The notes: generated from the letters alone by a model not told the origin. DNA of 64,000 nt from Saccharomonospora azurea NA-128 (GCF_000231055.2 NZ_CM001466.1:2012165-2076164); one strand, 5' to 3'; shown: positions 29,705 through 39,630, counted from the first letter of the stretch. Made by a program: numbers and translations.

Positions 29705-30709
29705 GTGACCAGATCGGTTCGCACGCGACGACTGTTACTTCCCATGGTGACGGCCGCACTCCTGGCCGCGCCGATGTCCGCACAGGCGACGCCCGCCACC
29801 TCGACGACATCCGACGCTCCTGGCGCCGCCGCCGTCACGGAAGTCCCCGACTTCGGCGACAACCCCGGCGGTCTCCGCATGCTGCAGTACGTCCCCGACG
29901 GCCTCGCCGAGAACCGGCCGGTCGTGGTGGCGATGCACGGGTGCACGCAGAACGCCACCGACTACGGAAACCAGTCCGGCTGGGTGGAGCTCGCCGACAA
30001 GTGGCAGTTCAGCGTCGTGCTCCCCGAGCAGACCTCGGGTAACAACCTGAACAACTGCTTCAACTGGTTCGAGTCCGGCGACACGACCCGCGACCGGGGC
30101 GAAGTGGCTTCGGTGGTCAGCATGGTCGACCACGCACTCGACGCCACCGGCGGCGACGCCTCCCGCGTGTACGCCACGGGCCTGTCCGCGGGCGGCGGTA
30201 TGACGTCGGCGCTGCTCGCCACGTATCCGGACCGGTTCGCGGGCGGCGGTGTGGTCGCCGGCCTGCCCTACCGTTGTGCGTCGGCGATGTACGAGGCCTT
30301 CACCTGCATGTACGTGGGCAAGGACCTGAGCCCGTCGGCGTGGGGCGACCTGGTGCGCGGCGCCGGCTCGCACGAGGGTCCCTGGCCGACCATGAGCATC
30401 TGGCACGGCGACGCCGACAGCACGGTGAAGATCGCGAACCAGCGGGAACTCGTCGAGCAGTGGACCGACGTGCACGGCACCGACGCCACCCCCGACCGCG
30501 AGGACACCGTGGCCGGCTACCCGCGGGCGGTGTACGAGGACGCCGAAGGCCGGGCCGTGGTCGAGACCGTGGCGATCCCGGGCATGAACCACGGTCAGCC
30601 CGTGGATCCGGGCACCGGTGAGGGACAGTGCGGAAGCGCGGCCCAGTACCTGCTGGACGTGGACGTCTGCGCGGCCTGGCACCTGGGTCAGACGTGGAAC
30701 CTGCAGTGA
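29705..30709 (+). CDS. secreted PHB depolymerase-family esterase
   Basis: The 334-residue product has a signal peptide (MTRSVRTRRLLLPMVTAALL to about Ala 30) and an Esterase_phd domain: NRPVVVAMHGCTQNATDYG forms the oxyanion region, VYATGLSAGGGMTSALLATY carries the nucleophile Ser, and IWHGDADSTVKI and IPGMNHGQPV carry the likely Asp and His. Members cleave short-chain polyhydroxyalkanoates or feruloyl/acetyl xylan esters. The GTG start has GAGGAGAG 5 bp upstream. No separate substrate-binding domain is present. Confidence 0.85.
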   Translation: MTRSVRTRRLLLPMVTAALLAAPMSAQATPATSTTSDAPGAAAVTEVPDFGDNPGGLRMLQYVPDGLAENRPVVVAMHGCTQNATDYGNQSGWVELADKWQFSVVLPEQTSGNNLNNCFNWFESGDTTRDRGEVASVVSMVDHALDATGGDASRVYATGLSAGGGMTSALLATYPDRFAGGGVVAGLPYRCASAMYEAFTCMYVGKDLSPSAWGDLVRGAGSHEGPWPTMSIWHGDADSTVKIANQRELVEQWTDVHGTDATPDREDTVAGYPRAVYEDAEGRAVVETVAIPGMNHGQPVDPGTGEGQCGSAAQYLLDVDVCAAWHLGQTWNLQ

Positions 30710-30803
30710 TCGCCCCACTCGACCCGGTGCGGAGGTGCTGACCACGTCGCCGGCCCCGGTGGCCGGAGACGTTCGGGCAGAACGACCGCGTCGAACGAAC
30801 TCG

Positions 30804-30847
30804 CCTCGTCGCTCGGGTCGCCGATGTCAGGCAGCCGAGCGACGAGG
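30804..30847. terminator. 13-bp hairpin between convergent genes
   Basis: CCTCGTCGCTCGG at 30804-30816 is exactly complementary to CCGAGCGACGAGG at 30835-30847, with an 18-nt loop, 15 bp beyond the acyl-CoA oxidase-like stop. It can act on both strands. Confidence 0.6.
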
Positions 30848-30862
30848 TGTCCAGCTGTCCGG

Positions 30863-32785
30863 TCAGACCCAGTCGAGCATCGGGACCCGCCACAGCCGTT
30901 CCGGGACGGCGAAGGCGTCCACCAACGTCCGCGCGTGCGGCCGCAGTTCTCCGCACAACCGGTTCACCCCGGCCACCACGGCCTTCGCCCGCCCGCTGGT
31001 GAGCCTGCCGTGCTCCAGGAACCACGCCCGGTCGGCCTCGATGGTGGCCAGCACGTGCAAATCGCACACCTTGTCCAGCAGGGCCTTCACCTCGGCGTTC
31101 TCGCAGCGGTCGACGGCCGCGACGAACGAGTCCAGCACCACCCGCTCGACGTGAACCCGCGCCGCCCGCAACACGTGGTCCTGCGCGGCGTTGAAGACGT
31201 CGAAGGCGTTGTCCCGTCCGGCCGCGCGCAGGCGCCGGGCCAGCCCGTCGAGCACGTGCGACTCGCGATCGGTGAACAGCTTCAGCTGCCACGCGCGGTC
31301 GAACACCGCATCGTCGTCGTCCCGCGCCGGTGAGGCGTCGACGATCCGCTCCACGACCCGCCTCGCCGCCGTGCGCTCGATCACCGCGCCCACGAACTGC
31401 TCGGCCACGAACCGCGCCGTCGCGAGTGGACTCAAATCCTGGAACTGCGAGCGGTAGTGCGTGAGCAGCCCCTTCGCGACCAGCTGCAGCAGCACCGTGT
31501 TGTCGCCCTCGAAGGTGGTGAAGACGTCGGTGTCGGCCTTCAGCGAGGGCAACACGTTCTCCGCCATGTACCCGGCTCCACCGCACGCCTCGCGCGCGGC
31601 CTGGATCGTGCTGGTCGCGTGCCAGGTGGCGAGGGCCTTGAGCCCGGCGGCGCTCGACTCCAGCTCCCGCTGCCGGATCTCGTCGGCCTCCGCGACGTCC
31701 TCCGGGGTCCCGGTCTGCAGGTCGTGCAGCTCGGCGACGAGGTCCTCCTGCGCGAAGTGCAACGCGTACGTCGTCGCGAGCGCGGGCAGCAGGCGACGCT
31801 GGTGTGCGAGGTAGTCGAGGAGCGTCACCTCGGCGCCGTCCCGCCCCGCGAACTGCCGACGGCGGTCGGCGTAGTGCACGGCGATGGCGAGCGCGCGTTT
31901 CGTGGCGTTGCCCGCGCTGCCCGCGACGCTGATGCGGCCGCGCACCAGCGTGCCGAGCATCGTGAAGAACCGCTTGCCGTCGCTGTCGACCGGGCTGGTG
32001 TAGGTGCCGTCCTCGGTGACGTCGCCGTAGCGGTTCAGCAGCGCCGTGCGCGGGACCCGCACATGGTCGAACGTGATGCGTCCGTTGTCGACGCCGTTCA
32101 GTCCGGCCTTGACGCCGTTGTCCTCGATGGTGACCCCCGGGAGCACCGTGCCGTGCTCGTCCCGGATCGGCACGAGCACCGCGTGCACACCCCGGCTCTC
32201 GCCGCCGGTGACGAGCTGCGCGAACACCACGGCGAGACGGCCGTCGCGGGCCGCGTTGCCGATGTAGGTCTTCGTCGCCGACCGATCGGGCGTGTGCACC
32301 ACGAACTCCGCGGTGTCGGGGTCGTAGGTGGCCGTCGTACGGAGGTTCTGCACGTCCGAGCCGTGCCCGATCTCCGTCATCGCGAAGCACCCGAGCAACT
32401 CCCCCGACATGATGTCCGAGAGGTACCGCTCGTGGTGGTGTCGCGTACCCAGCAGGTGGATCGCGCCACCGAACAATCCCCACTGGACACCCGACTTGAC
32501 CATGAGCGAGAGGTCGCCGAAGCCGAGCATCTCGAACGACACGACGGCGGCGCCGATGTCACCGTCCCCGCCGTACTCGGTGGGAAAACCCAGCCGCGGG
32601 CGTCCGGTCTTCGCCAGCGCCCGCAGTTGTTCACCGATCCGCTCACGATGGGCGGCGGCGTCCAGCGTCTCCGTGTCGAACGCACCCTTCTCCGCCTCGG
32701 CGGCGAGGTGTTCCCGGATGTCGCGGCGCACCGAGGCCCACCGCCCGTCCAGCAGTCGAGTCAACTCTTCGGTCAACGGCTCCAT
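30863..32785 (-). CDS. acyl-CoA oxidase/dehydrogenase-family enzyme
   Basis: A 640-residue flavoenzyme, longer than standard acyl-CoA dehydrogenases and close to acyl-CoA oxidases. The FAD-contact segment CFAMTEIGHGSDVQNLRTTA lies near 135, followed by FDHVRVPRTALLNRYGD and the oxidase-type TTFEGDNTVLLQLVAKGLLT near 400 in which Glu is the probable catalytic base. The extra C-terminal helical domain (about 450-640) is also oxidase-like. It likely starts fatty acyl beta-oxidation, passing electrons to oxygen or ETF. Its start borders repeat array 4. Confidence 0.85.
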   Translation of the reverse strand: MEPLTEELTRLLDGRWASVRRDIREHLAAEAEKGAFDTETLDAAAHRERIGEQLRALAKTGRPRLGFPTEYGGDGDIGAAVVSFEMLGFGDLSLMVKSGVQWGLFGGAIHLLGTRHHHERYLSDIMSGELLGCFAMTEIGHGSDVQNLRTTATYDPDTAEFVVHTPDRSATKTYIGNAARDGRLAVVFAQLVTGGESRGVHAVLVPIRDEHGTVLPGVTIEDNGVKAGLNGVDNGRITFDHVRVPRTALLNRYGDVTEDGTYTSPVDSDGKRFFTMLGTLVRGRISVAGSAGNATKRALAIAVHYADRRRQFAGRDGAEVTLLDYLAHQRRLLPALATTYALHFAQEDLVAELHDLQTGTPEDVAEADEIRQRELESSAAGLKALATWHATSTIQAAREACGGAGYMAENVLPSLKADTDVFTTFEGDNTVLLQLVAKGLLTHYRSQFQDLSPLATARFVAEQFVGAVIERTAARRVVERIVDASPARDDDDAVFDRAWQLKLFTDRESHVLDGLARRLRAAGRDNAFDVFNAAQDHVLRAARVHVERVVLDSFVAAVDRCENAEVKALLDKVCDLHVLATIEADRAWFLEHGRLTSGRAKAVVAGVNRLCGELRPHARTLVDAFAVPERLWRVPMLDWV

Positions 32786-32840
32786 GCGCCCTAGCCTGCC
32801 CGAAACCGACGTTTCTCGCAGGCCTGAAGATCATCCACAT

Positions 32841-32951
32841 CGTGTCCGCGAGTTGCGCACGCGTGTCCGCACTTCGCGTACACGGCACCGTCCCTGAAGT
32901 GCGAACATCCGTCCCCGAAGTGCGAACACCCGTCCCTGGAGCGCGGACACG
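32841..32951. repeat. array 4 of 21-bp intergenic repeats (5 units)
   Basis: Two forward units (32841-32861 and 32862-32882, each starting CGTGTCCGC) are followed after 6 bp by three reverse units at 32889-32909, 32910-32930 and 32931-32951, in exact 21-bp register. The middle two have GAACATC and GAACACC ends and are slightly degenerate. The last unit stops 3 bp from the DUF255 stop codon. Confidence 0.88.
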
Positions 32952-32954
32952 ATG

Positions 32955-34958
32955 TCAGAGGGCGTGGGCGAGATCCTCCGGGGTCGTCACGGGGCGGTCG
33001 CAGACATAGCCCCGGCACACGTACGCCGCCGGGGAGCCGTCCACGAGCGGACGGTCGGCCAGCAGCGGCACGCCCTCGGCCTCCGGCTCGCCGCCGAGCA
33101 CCACGCCGCCGCCGTGCACGCGTGTGGCGGCCTCCACCACCAGCTCGTGACGCGCCTGCGCGTCCTCACCGACGACGGCGACCTGCACCGGACCGGCCAG
33201 CATCGCCTCCGCCACCGACAGCCAGTGCCCCGCGAACCGCGGCACCTGCGCGATGAGCGCCCCCGCCCGGCTCACCGCTTCCTCGCACGCCGCCCGGTAC
33301 GTGCCCGCATGCTCCGGCCCGGCCAACGCCGACGCGGTGAGCAACGCATCCGCCAGTGCCGACGCTCCGGACGGGCTCGCGTTGTCGGTGGGATCGCTCG
33401 GCCGATGCACGAGCTCCTCCGCGTCGGACGCGGTATCGTGGAAGGCACCTGGCGCGCCCTCGACGCCGAACCGTCGCATCGCCGTGTCGAGCAGCGCCGT
33501 CGCCTCGACGAGCCACCTGGGTTCCCCGGTGGCCTGGTGCAGTGACAGCAGGCCGTCGGCGAGGCACGCGTAGTCCTCCAGCACTCCCGCCGCCTCACCG
33601 ACCACGCCGTCCCGCGAGCTGCGCAGCACCGTCCCGTCGGACACGTGCGCGTCGAGCACGAAGGCGCCCGCGGCGACGGCGGCCTCGACCCACTCGGGAC
33701 GCTGCAACGCGACGCCCGCCTCCGCCAACGCCGTGATGGCGAGTCCGTTCCACGCGGCGATCACCTTGTCGTCGCGGGCGGGCTGAGGCCTGGCGTTGCG
33801 GGCCTCCAGCAAGGTCGCGGTGACGCGCATCCAGCGGGACGGGTCGTCGGGGTCGCGGGGCAGCCGCAGGGTGGACGCGCCTCGTTCGAAGGTGCCCTCG
33901 ACGGTCACGCCGAACGTCGCGGCCGCCCAGGCGCCGTCGTCGGGCCCGAGCACGTCCACGAGCTGCTGCGGCGTCCACACGTAGGTCAGGCCCTCCACGC
34001 CCTCGGTGTCGGCGTCGAGGGAGGAGGCGAACGCACCCTGCGGCGTCCGCAGGTCGCGCAGGAGGAACTCCGCCGTCTCCCCGGCGACCCGGTGGGCCAG
34101 CGCGGACCCCGTGCGCCGCGCGAGGTGCGCGTAGAAGCGCAGCAGCAACGCGTTGTCGTACAACATCTTCTCGAAGTGCGGCACCACCCAGCCGGCGTCG
34201 ACGGAGTACCGGGAGAACCCGCCGGCGAGCTGGTCGTAGATCCCGCCCCGGGCCATGCCCTCGGCGGTCATGTCGACAATAGACAGTGCTTCCACCGAAC
34301 CCGTGCGCTCGTAGTGGCGCAGCAGGAACTCGAGCACCATGGACGGCGGGAACTTGGGGGCACCGCCGAAACCGCCGTGCCCGGGGTCGGTCTCCGTCCG
34401 CAGTTTCGACACCGCGGACGCGACGGTCTCGGCGGTGACGGGGTGCGGGCCGAGCGGCTTGGTCTGCTCGACGATGTGGTCGACGATGCGGCCCGCCCCC
34501 TCGACGAGCTCGTCGCGACGTTCCCGCCACGCCTGGGCGACCGCGTCGAGCAGCTGCCGGAACGACGGCATGCCGTGCGCGGGGACGGGCGGGTAGTACG
34601 TGCCGCAGTGGAACGGCTTGCCGTCCGGTGTCAGAAAGCAGGTCATGGGCCAGCCGCCCTGCCCGGTCATGGCCTGGGTGGCGGTCATGTAGACGGCGTC
34701 GATGTCGGGGCGTTCCTCGCGGTCGACCTTGATGTTGACGAAGTGCTCGTTCATGAGCGCCGCGACGTCCTCGTCGGAGAACGATTCGTGCGCCATGACG
34801 TGACACCAGTGGCACGCGGCGTATCCGATGGACAGCAGGATCGGGACGTCGCGTCGCTGCGCCTCGGCGAGCGCTTCGGGTCCCCACGGCCACCAGTCCA
34901 CGGGATTGTCGGCGTGCTGCAGGAGGTAGGGCGAGGTGGCGGTGGCGAGGCGGTTCAT
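32955..34958 (-). CDS. DUF255 / YyaL-type protein with thioredoxin-like N-domain
   Basis: The 667-residue protein begins with a thioredoxin-fold DUF255 domain (about 1-165) carrying [20 protein letters not shown] and [20 protein letters not shown] sequence, followed by a six-hairpin glycosidase-like barrel (about 200-550; [58 protein letters not shown]). Relatives include YyaL, human SPATA20 and Rv1084. Biochemical function is not established. It has the Rv1084 place near mca, although separated from it by the TetR-DrrAB block. Confidence 0.88.
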   Translation of the reverse strand: MNRLATATSPYLLQHADNPVDWWPWGPEALAEAQRRDVPILLSIGYAACHWCHVMAHESFSDEDVAALMNEHFVNIKVDREERPDIDAVYMTATQAMTGQGGWPMTCFLTPDGKPFHCGTYYPPVPAHGMPSFRQLLDAVAQAWRERRDELVEGAGRIVDHIVEQTKPLGPHPVTAETVASAVSKLRTETDPGHGGFGGAPKFPPSMVLEFLLRHYERTGSVEALSIVDMTAEGMARGGIYDQLAGGFSRYSVDAGWVVPHFEKMLYDNALLLRFYAHLARRTGSALAHRVAGETAEFLLRDLRTPQGAFASSLDADTEGVEGLTYVWTPQQLVDVLGPDDGAWAAATFGVTVEGTFERGASTLRLPRDPDDPSRWMRVTATLLEARNARPQPARDDKVIAAWNGLAITALAEAGVALQRPEWVEAAVAAGAFVLDAHVSDGTVLRSSRDGVVGEAAGVLEDYACLADGLLSLHQATGEPRWLVEATALLDTAMRRFGVEGAPGAFHDTASDAEELVHRPSDPTDNASPSGASALADALLTASALAGPEHAGTYRAACEEAVSRAGALIAQVPRFAGHWLSVAEAMLAGPVQVAVVGEDAQARHELVVEAATRVHGGGVVLGGEPEAEGVPLLADRPLVDGSPAAYVCRGYVCDRPVTTPEDLAHAL

Positions 34959-34988
34959 GGATTCCAGCGTGTCACACGCGTGGGCGGC

Positions 34989-35780
34989 TCACAGTGAAGT
35001 GGCGTCCGGTCCGCCCCGGCGGGAGGCGTTCTCGACCAACACCGCGACGCCGTCGAGGAGGCGTTCGAGACCGAACTCGAACGCCGTTTCCGGGGCGTCG
35101 GGCCCGTAGTGTTCCGGACCCATCGCGCCGCCCACCTCGGCGGCCACCGGGTAGCGTTCGCTGTCGAAGACCTTGGTGAACAGCGGTTCGTACTCGCTCC
35201 ACCACTCGGGATTCGGTTTGCCGGTGTCCGGTCCGACGCGGCGCAGCTCGACGGCGGCGCGCACGGCGCCGTGGACGTAGTTCGCCACGAGGGTGACCAC
35301 GAGGTCCATCTCGACCGCGGTCAGTCCGAGGTCGGCGACGGCGGCCAGGTCGGCGTCGTACTTGGCGATGACGTTCGGCCCGAGCACGGGCCTCACCGTG
35401 GAGACCTGGAGCAACCACGGGTGGCGCAGGTACAGGTCCCACGTGCGGCGGGCCACGGCCTCCAGCTTGGCGCGCCAGCCGTCGTCGGTCGGCTCGGGGG
35501 CGCTCACCTCGGCGTGGACCCTGTCGACCATGAGGTCGACCAGTTCGGCCTTGCCCGGCACGTACCCGTAGAGCGACATGGCGGTGAGGCCGAGCGCCGA
35601 GGCGAGGCCCCGCATGGTCAGGGCGTCGATGCCTTCGGTGTCGGCCAGTTCGATGGCGGTGGCCACGATGTCGTCCACGGTGAACCGGGGCCGCGGGCCT
35701 CGCCGGGGCTTGTCCGCCGCTCCCCACAGCAGTTCCATGCTGCGCTTCGGGTCGCCGCTGCCCACGTACACGCTGCTCAC
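34989..35780 (-). CDS. TetR-family regulator with TetR_C domain, drug-export type
   Basis: This about 263-residue regulator has the N-terminal helix-turn-helix DDIVATAIELADTEGIDALT and GLASALGLTAMSLYGYVPGK and a C-terminal tetracycline-repressor-like domain. The GTG at 35780 is chosen; the long frame upstream would cover the operator region. It is divergent from a DrrAB-type exporter, the usual layout in which the regulator senses the exported drug. The upstream region carries repeated GTAGA half-sites. Confidence 0.82.
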   Translation of the reverse strand: MSSVYVGSGDPKRSMELLWGAADKPRRGPRPRFTVDDIVATAIELADTEGIDALTMRGLASALGLTAMSLYGYVPGKAELVDLMVDRVHAEVSAPEPTDDGWRAKLEAVARRTWDLYLRHPWLLQVSTVRPVLGPNVIAKYDADLAAVADLGLTAVEMDLVVTLVANYVHGAVRAAVELRRVGPDTGKPNPEWWSEYEPLFTKVFDSERYPVAAEVGGAMGPEHYGPDAPETAFEFGLERLLDGVAVLVENASRRGGPDATSL

Positions 35781-35811
35781 TCCGCACACGTTACCCGGCC
35801 GCCGAATCTCC

Positions 35812-35855
35812 ATACGGTGTAGAGTGAAGTAGACTCCGTACAACGTAGAGAGTTA
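35812..35855. promoter_or_regulatory. candidate TetR operator of the DrrAB module
   Basis: Between the regulator and drrA-like gene, ATACGG at 35812 faces CCGTAC at 35836, and an imperfect palindrome ACTCCGTACAACGTAGAGAGT covers 35833-35853. GTAGA occurs three times in 30 bp. This AT-richer patch ends 10 bp before the exporter start, so a bound repressor would block it. Confidence 0.5.
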
Positions 35856-35865
35856 AGGAGGGGTC

Positions 35866-36834
35866 GTGAGCCACACCGCTCCCGCCGTGGAGGCCACCGG
35901 CCTACGGAAGCGTTACGGCACCACCCACGCGCTCGACGGCCTGGATCTCGTGGTGCCACGCGGCACCGTCCACGGCCTGCTCGGTCCCAACGGCGCAGGC
36001 AAGACCACCACCGTGCGCGTGCTCAGCACACTCGTCCGCGCCGACGCGGGCACAGCACGCGTCGCGGGCTTCGACGTGAACACACAGGCGGCACACGTCC
36101 GCAGCAGGATCGCGCTGGTCGGCCAGAACGCCGCCGTGGACGAGATCCTCACGGGACGGCAGAACCTGCTGCTGTTCGGCAGGCTCTCCCACCTCGGCTC
36201 CGCCCAGGCGGCGCGCAGGGCCGACGACCTGCTGGCCGCTTTCCGGCTCACGGAGGCGGGCGGCAGACCCGTGAAGCAGTACTCCGGCGGGATGCGCCGC
36301 CGACTCGATCTCGCCGTCGGACTGCTCCTCGCGCCGTCCGTGCTGTTTCTCGACGAGCCGACCACGGGCCTCGATCCCCGCGCCCGAGCCGAGATGTGGG
36401 ACGCGGTGCGCGCTCTCGCGGACTCGGGGACCACGGTCGTCCTCACGACCCAGTACCTGGAGGAGGCCGATCAGCTCGCCGACGCCGTCTCGGTGGTGGC
36501 AGGCGGGAAGGTCATCGCCCAGGGCACGCCCGACGAGTTGAAGGGGCGACTCGGCGGCGACCGACTCGACGTGACGCTGCGACACACCTCCGACCTGGCC
36601 GCCGCGGCGGAGCTGCTGCGGAGGGTCTGCGGCGCCGCCGTCGACACCGACGCCGACCGGGCTCGCCTCAGCGTGCCCGTCGCGGACCGTGTCGGCACGC
36701 TCGGGCGGTTCCTCCGCGAGGTCGAGGAGACCGGCCTCGCGATCGAGGACGTCACCGTCCGCCGCCCCACGCTCGACGAGGTCTTCCTCCGACTCACCGA
36801 CCCCGACCGGATCACGACGGAGGCAGTGGCATGA
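35866..36834 (+). CDS. ABC transporter ATP-binding protein, DrrA type
   Basis: A 322-residue ATPase with Walker [22 protein letters not shown]-loop [12 protein letters not shown], signature [15 protein letters not shown], Walker [19 protein letters not shown] and switch His replaced within [16 protein letters not shown] by Gln, as is usual in the DrrA family. A C-terminal domain of about 90 residues follows ([14 protein letters not shown]). The GTG start has AAGGAGGGG before it. Its TGA overlaps the ATG of the permease gene. Together they probably export a drug or lipid. Confidence 0.9.
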   Translation: MSHTAPAVEATGLRKRYGTTHALDGLDLVVPRGTVHGLLGPNGAGKTTTVRVLSTLVRADAGTARVAGFDVNTQAAHVRSRIALVGQNAAVDEILTGRQNLLLFGRLSHLGSAQAARRADDLLAAFRLTEAGGRPVKQYSGGMRRRLDLAVGLLLAPSVLFLDEPTTGLDPRARAEMWDAVRALADSGTTVVLTTQYLEEADQLADAVSVVAGGKVIAQGTPDELKGRLGGDRLDVTLRHTSDLAAAAELLRRVCGAAVDTDADRARLSVPVADRVGTLGRFLREVEETGLAIEDVTVRRPTLDEVFLRLTDPDRITTEAVA

Positions 36835-37691
36835 CCGTTCCCATGGCGTCCTCGGCGCTCTCCCCGTCCTCAGCGCCCCGCCCCGCCGAGCCGCCCGCCA
36901 CGACGGTCTCGCGGCTGCGCTGGGCCGTCGTGGACGCGTGGACGATGACGCGCCGCGACCTCGCCCACTGGACCAACCAGCCCGGGATGCTGGTGGCCAA
37001 TCTGCTGTTCTCCGTGATGGTGCTGCTGATGTTCGGCCTCCTGTTCGGAGGCGCGATGGCGGTCCCGGGCGACTACTGGGAGTTCCTCGTTCCCGGCGTC
37101 CTCGCGCTGACCATGGTGTTCGGCATCGAGTCCACGTTCACGGCGGTGAACACCGACCTCGCGCGCGGTGTCACCGACCGGTTCCGCTCGCTCCCCATGG
37201 CGGGGTCGGCGGTGGTCGTCGGCCGCGCGAGCGCGGACCTGCTGAGCAGCGTCGTCACCCTGGCCGCGCTGACAGCCACGGGCCTGGCCGCCGGCTGGCA
37301 ACCCCACGGGGGACTCGCCCCGACGCTGGCCGCCTTCGGACTCCTGCTGCTGTTGCGGCTGGCCATGTTGTGGGTGGGCATCTACCTCGGTCTGGTCGCC
37401 CGCGGCCCGGAGTCGGTGATGGCTCTGCAGATCCTGGTGTGGCCCGTGGGTTTCCTGTCCAACGCGTTCGTCTCGCCGGCCACGATGCCGGGCTGGCTGG
37501 GTGCGCTCGCCGAGTGGAACCCGCTCTCGGCCACGGTCGCCGCGACCCGGGACCTGTTCGGAAACCCGGGCTGGACGAGCGACTCGTGGGTCGCCACCCA
37601 CCCCGTGCTCCCCGCCCTGGTGTGGCCGGTGCTGCTGATCGCCGTCTTCTTCCCGCTGTCCATTCGCCGCTATCGGCGGTTGAGCCGCTAG
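36831..37691 (+). CDS. ABC-2 type permease, DrrB family
   Basis: The 286-residue membrane protein has six helices in ABC-2 layout: an N-terminal cytosolic stretch with [20 protein letters not shown], then [62 protein letters not shown] and a last helix ending IRRYRRLSR. The [17 protein letters not shown] loop is typical of DrrB. Its ATG overlaps the ATPase stop by 4 bp. It forms the membrane channel of the exporter. Confidence 0.9.
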   Translation: MTVPMASSALSPSSAPRPAEPPATTVSRLRWAVVDAWTMTRRDLAHWTNQPGMLVANLLFSVMVLLMFGLLFGGAMAVPGDYWEFLVPGVLALTMVFGIESTFTAVNTDLARGVTDRFRSLPMAGSAVVVGRASADLLSSVVTLAALTATGLAAGWQPHGGLAPTLAAFGLLLLLRLAMLWVGIYLGLVARGPESVMALQILVWPVGFLSNAFVSPATMPGWLGALAEWNPLSATVAATRDLFGNPGWTSDSWVATHPVLPALVWPVLLIAVFFPLSIRRYRRLSR

Positions 37692-37736
37692 GAGCCCTCG
37701 GGCAGCACGACCACGCCCCTCGACGCGGTCGCGGCG

Positions 37737-38114
37737 TCAGGGTTTGCCGCCACCGCCGGAATCGGCGCCGGAGGCGGCATCCACGCCGGCCGAATCCGGT
37801 GTCGTGTTCTCGCGCCCGCCCTCGTCACGACCGTCGGCGCCGTCACCGGTGGTGTCGGCGCCGGCGGCGTCGTCGGCGTCGTCGAGGTGGTCGAAGCTCG
37901 CCGGGACCCGCTTCAGGTGCTTGGTCATCGAGCGGATCAGGAACACGACCGCCACGAAGAACACCAGCAACAGCAGCAGGCCCACCGGCGAGGACTTGCC
38001 GAAGTCCTCGCCCTGGCCGCCACCGTCGCCGCCGTCGCCTCCGGGGGGCGGCTGCTGCGCGAGCCAGACCCCGGCGTTCATGGCGGGCACGGCGGCGAAA
38101 GCCGGCAGTGTCAT
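37737..38114 (-). CDS. small membrane protein, Rv1083-like
   Basis: This 125-residue protein has one hydrophobic N-terminal stretch, a Gly/Asp-rich loop, a clear membrane helix ([20 protein letters not shown], about 43-62) and a cytosolic [13 protein letters not shown] segment with an acidic, Gly-rich tail. The segment just after the helix is the conserved part in mycobacterial Rv1083. It overlaps the mca stop by 4 bp, the same mca-Rv1083 pairing as in M. tuberculosis. Function is unknown. Confidence 0.75.
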   Translation of the reverse strand: MTLPAFAAVPAMNAGVWLAQQPPPGGDGGDGGGQGEDFGKSSPVGLLLLLVFFVAVVFLIRSMTKHLKRVPASFDHLDDADDAAGADTTGDGADGRDEGGRENTTPDSAGVDAASGADSGGGGKP

Positions 38115-39025
38115 GTCGTCACCCTCTCTCGAACGCCCGCGAACAGGTCGTCCTCGGGCAACGTCGTGTCGACGAGCGAGCGCACCAGCTCGTACTCCTC
38201 AGTGGGCCACACCTCGCGCTGCACGTCGAGCGGTACCGCGAACCAGCGGCTGTTCGGGTCGATCTGGGTCGCGTGCGCACGCAACGCGTCGGCGGCCGTC
38301 TCGAAGTAGTCGGCGCACGGCACGCGCGTGGTGACCCGCTGCATGACGTCGGGCCGGTCGGGATCCCAGTTCTTCAACCACTCCTCGTAGGGCGAGTCGA
38401 GGCCGCGCGACGTCAGCGCCTCGTGGAACGCCTCGAACTTCGCGCGGGAGAAACCGTGGCAGTAGTACAGCTTCAAGGGCTGCCAGGGTTCGCCCTCGTC
38501 GGGGAACTGCTCGGCGTCGGCCACGGCGTCGTAGGCCGCCATGGACACCTCGTGGCAGCGGATGTGGTCGGGGTGCGGGTAACCGCCGTTCTCGTCGTAG
38601 GTGATCACGACGTGGGGACGGAACTCCCGCATGACGCGCACCAGCTCGCGGACCGGCTCCTCCAGCGGCACGTTGGCGAAGCAGTCCTCGGGAAGCGGTG
38701 GCGGCGGGTCGCCCTCCGGGAGCCCGGAGTCGATGAAGCCCAGCCAGCGGTGCTGCACACCGAGGATCTTGGCCGCCCTGGCCATCTCCTCCTTGCGCAG
38801 CTCCGTCATGTTCTCGTGGACCTCGGGCCGGTCCATCGCCGGGTTCAGTACGCTCCCCGCTTCCCCACCGGTGCAGGTCACGACCATGACGTCGTGGCCT
38901 TCGGCGACGTAGCGGGCCATCGTGGCGGCGCCCTTGCTCGACTCGTCGTCGGGGTGCGCGTGCACCGCCATCAGCCGCAAGCCCGTGTCCACCCTGTCGG
39001 CCCTCTCTTCATCGGCTCGCGCCAT
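38111..39025 (-). CDS. mca: mycothiol S-conjugate amidase
   Basis: Mca cleaves mycothiol adducts of toxins to mercapturic acids and glucosaminyl-inositol, the main thiol detoxification route of actinomycetes. The zinc ligands are in [14 protein letters not shown] (near 20) and [13 protein letters not shown] (near 140), and [18 protein letters not shown] is typical of Mca rather than MshB. The ATG at 39025 gives 304 aa. It is divergent from the DUF4307 gene, as Rv1082 is from Rv1081c. Confidence 0.93.
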   Translation of the reverse strand: MARADEERADRVDTGLRLMAVHAHPDDESSKGAATMARYVAEGHDVMVVTCTGGEAGSVLNPAMDRPEVHENMTELRKEEMARAAKILGVQHRWLGFIDSGLPEGDPPPPLPEDCFANVPLEEPVRELVRVMREFRPHVVITYDENGGYPHPDHIRCHEVSMAAYDAVADAEQFPDEGEPWQPLKLYYCHGFSRAKFEAFHEALTSRGLDSPYEEWLKNWDPDRPDVMQRVTTRVPCADYFETAADALRAHATQIDPNSRWFAVPLDVQREVWPTEEYELVRSLVDTTLPEDDLFAGVRERVTT

Positions 39026-39165
39026 GTTCGGCTCGGTTCCTTTCCCATCACACGTCATGTGCGGACCCCCCGGTCCACGTCCGTAGCGCTCTCACGGATA
39101 CTCAACACACGAGGTGGGTGTTTTCATTCTCCCCGCCGCACCGACACGACCTGGAGGCCCTCCCC

Positions 39166-39630
39166 TTGAGCAGCTCCGAATCCGACCGCGAGTCGGTGGA
39201 CGCTCTGGAGGATCGCTACGGCTCGGCCCGGATCCGTCGTCCCCGCCGCCCGCTGCAAGGCAAGCGAGCCTGGTGGTTCGGCGTGACCGTCTTCGTCGTG
39301 CTCGGTGTCGCCAGCTATGTCGTCTACACGCAGTGGTTCGCCACCCCCATCGACGGCCAGCGCGTCGCGTTCGACGAACGGCCCGGCAACGCCATGGAGA
39401 TCACGGTGGACGTGAACCGCGACGACCCGTCGCGCCCGGCCGTCTGCATCGTCCGGGTTCGCGACATCGAGGGAGCCGAAACCGGGAGGAAGGAGCTCTA
39501 CGTTCCACCGGGCGCGTCGCGCCTGGACACCGTCGTACGGAGCATCGGTCGGCCTGTCACTGCAGATGTGTACGGCTGCTCTTATGATGTTCCGAAATAC
39601 TTGTCAACCCCCCAGCGGCCAACGGAGTGA
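39166..39630 (+). CDS. DUF4307 membrane protein
   Basis: The 154-residue product has a basic cytosolic N-terminus, one membrane helix (AWWFGVTVFVVLGVASYVVY, about 36-55) and an extracytoplasmic domain with two cysteines (AVCIVRVRD and DVYGCSYDVP), matching DUF4307 and Rv1081c. TTG at 39166 is chosen because GGAGG lies 8 bp upstream; a GTG at 39118 would extend it by 16 unconserved residues. Function is unknown. It precedes greA, as in M. tuberculosis. Confidence 0.85.
   Translation: MSSSESDRESVDALEDRYGSARIRRPRRPLQGKRAWWFGVTVFVVLGVASYVVYTQWFATPIDGQRVAFDERPGNAMEITVDVNRDDPSRPAVCIVRVRDIEGAETGRKELYVPPGASRLDTVVRSIGRPVTADVYGCSYDVPKYLSTPQRPTE

Noticed and set aside
12241..32951. CRISPR array
   Set aside because: Units abut directly without unique spacers, occur on both strands, and no cas genes are present.
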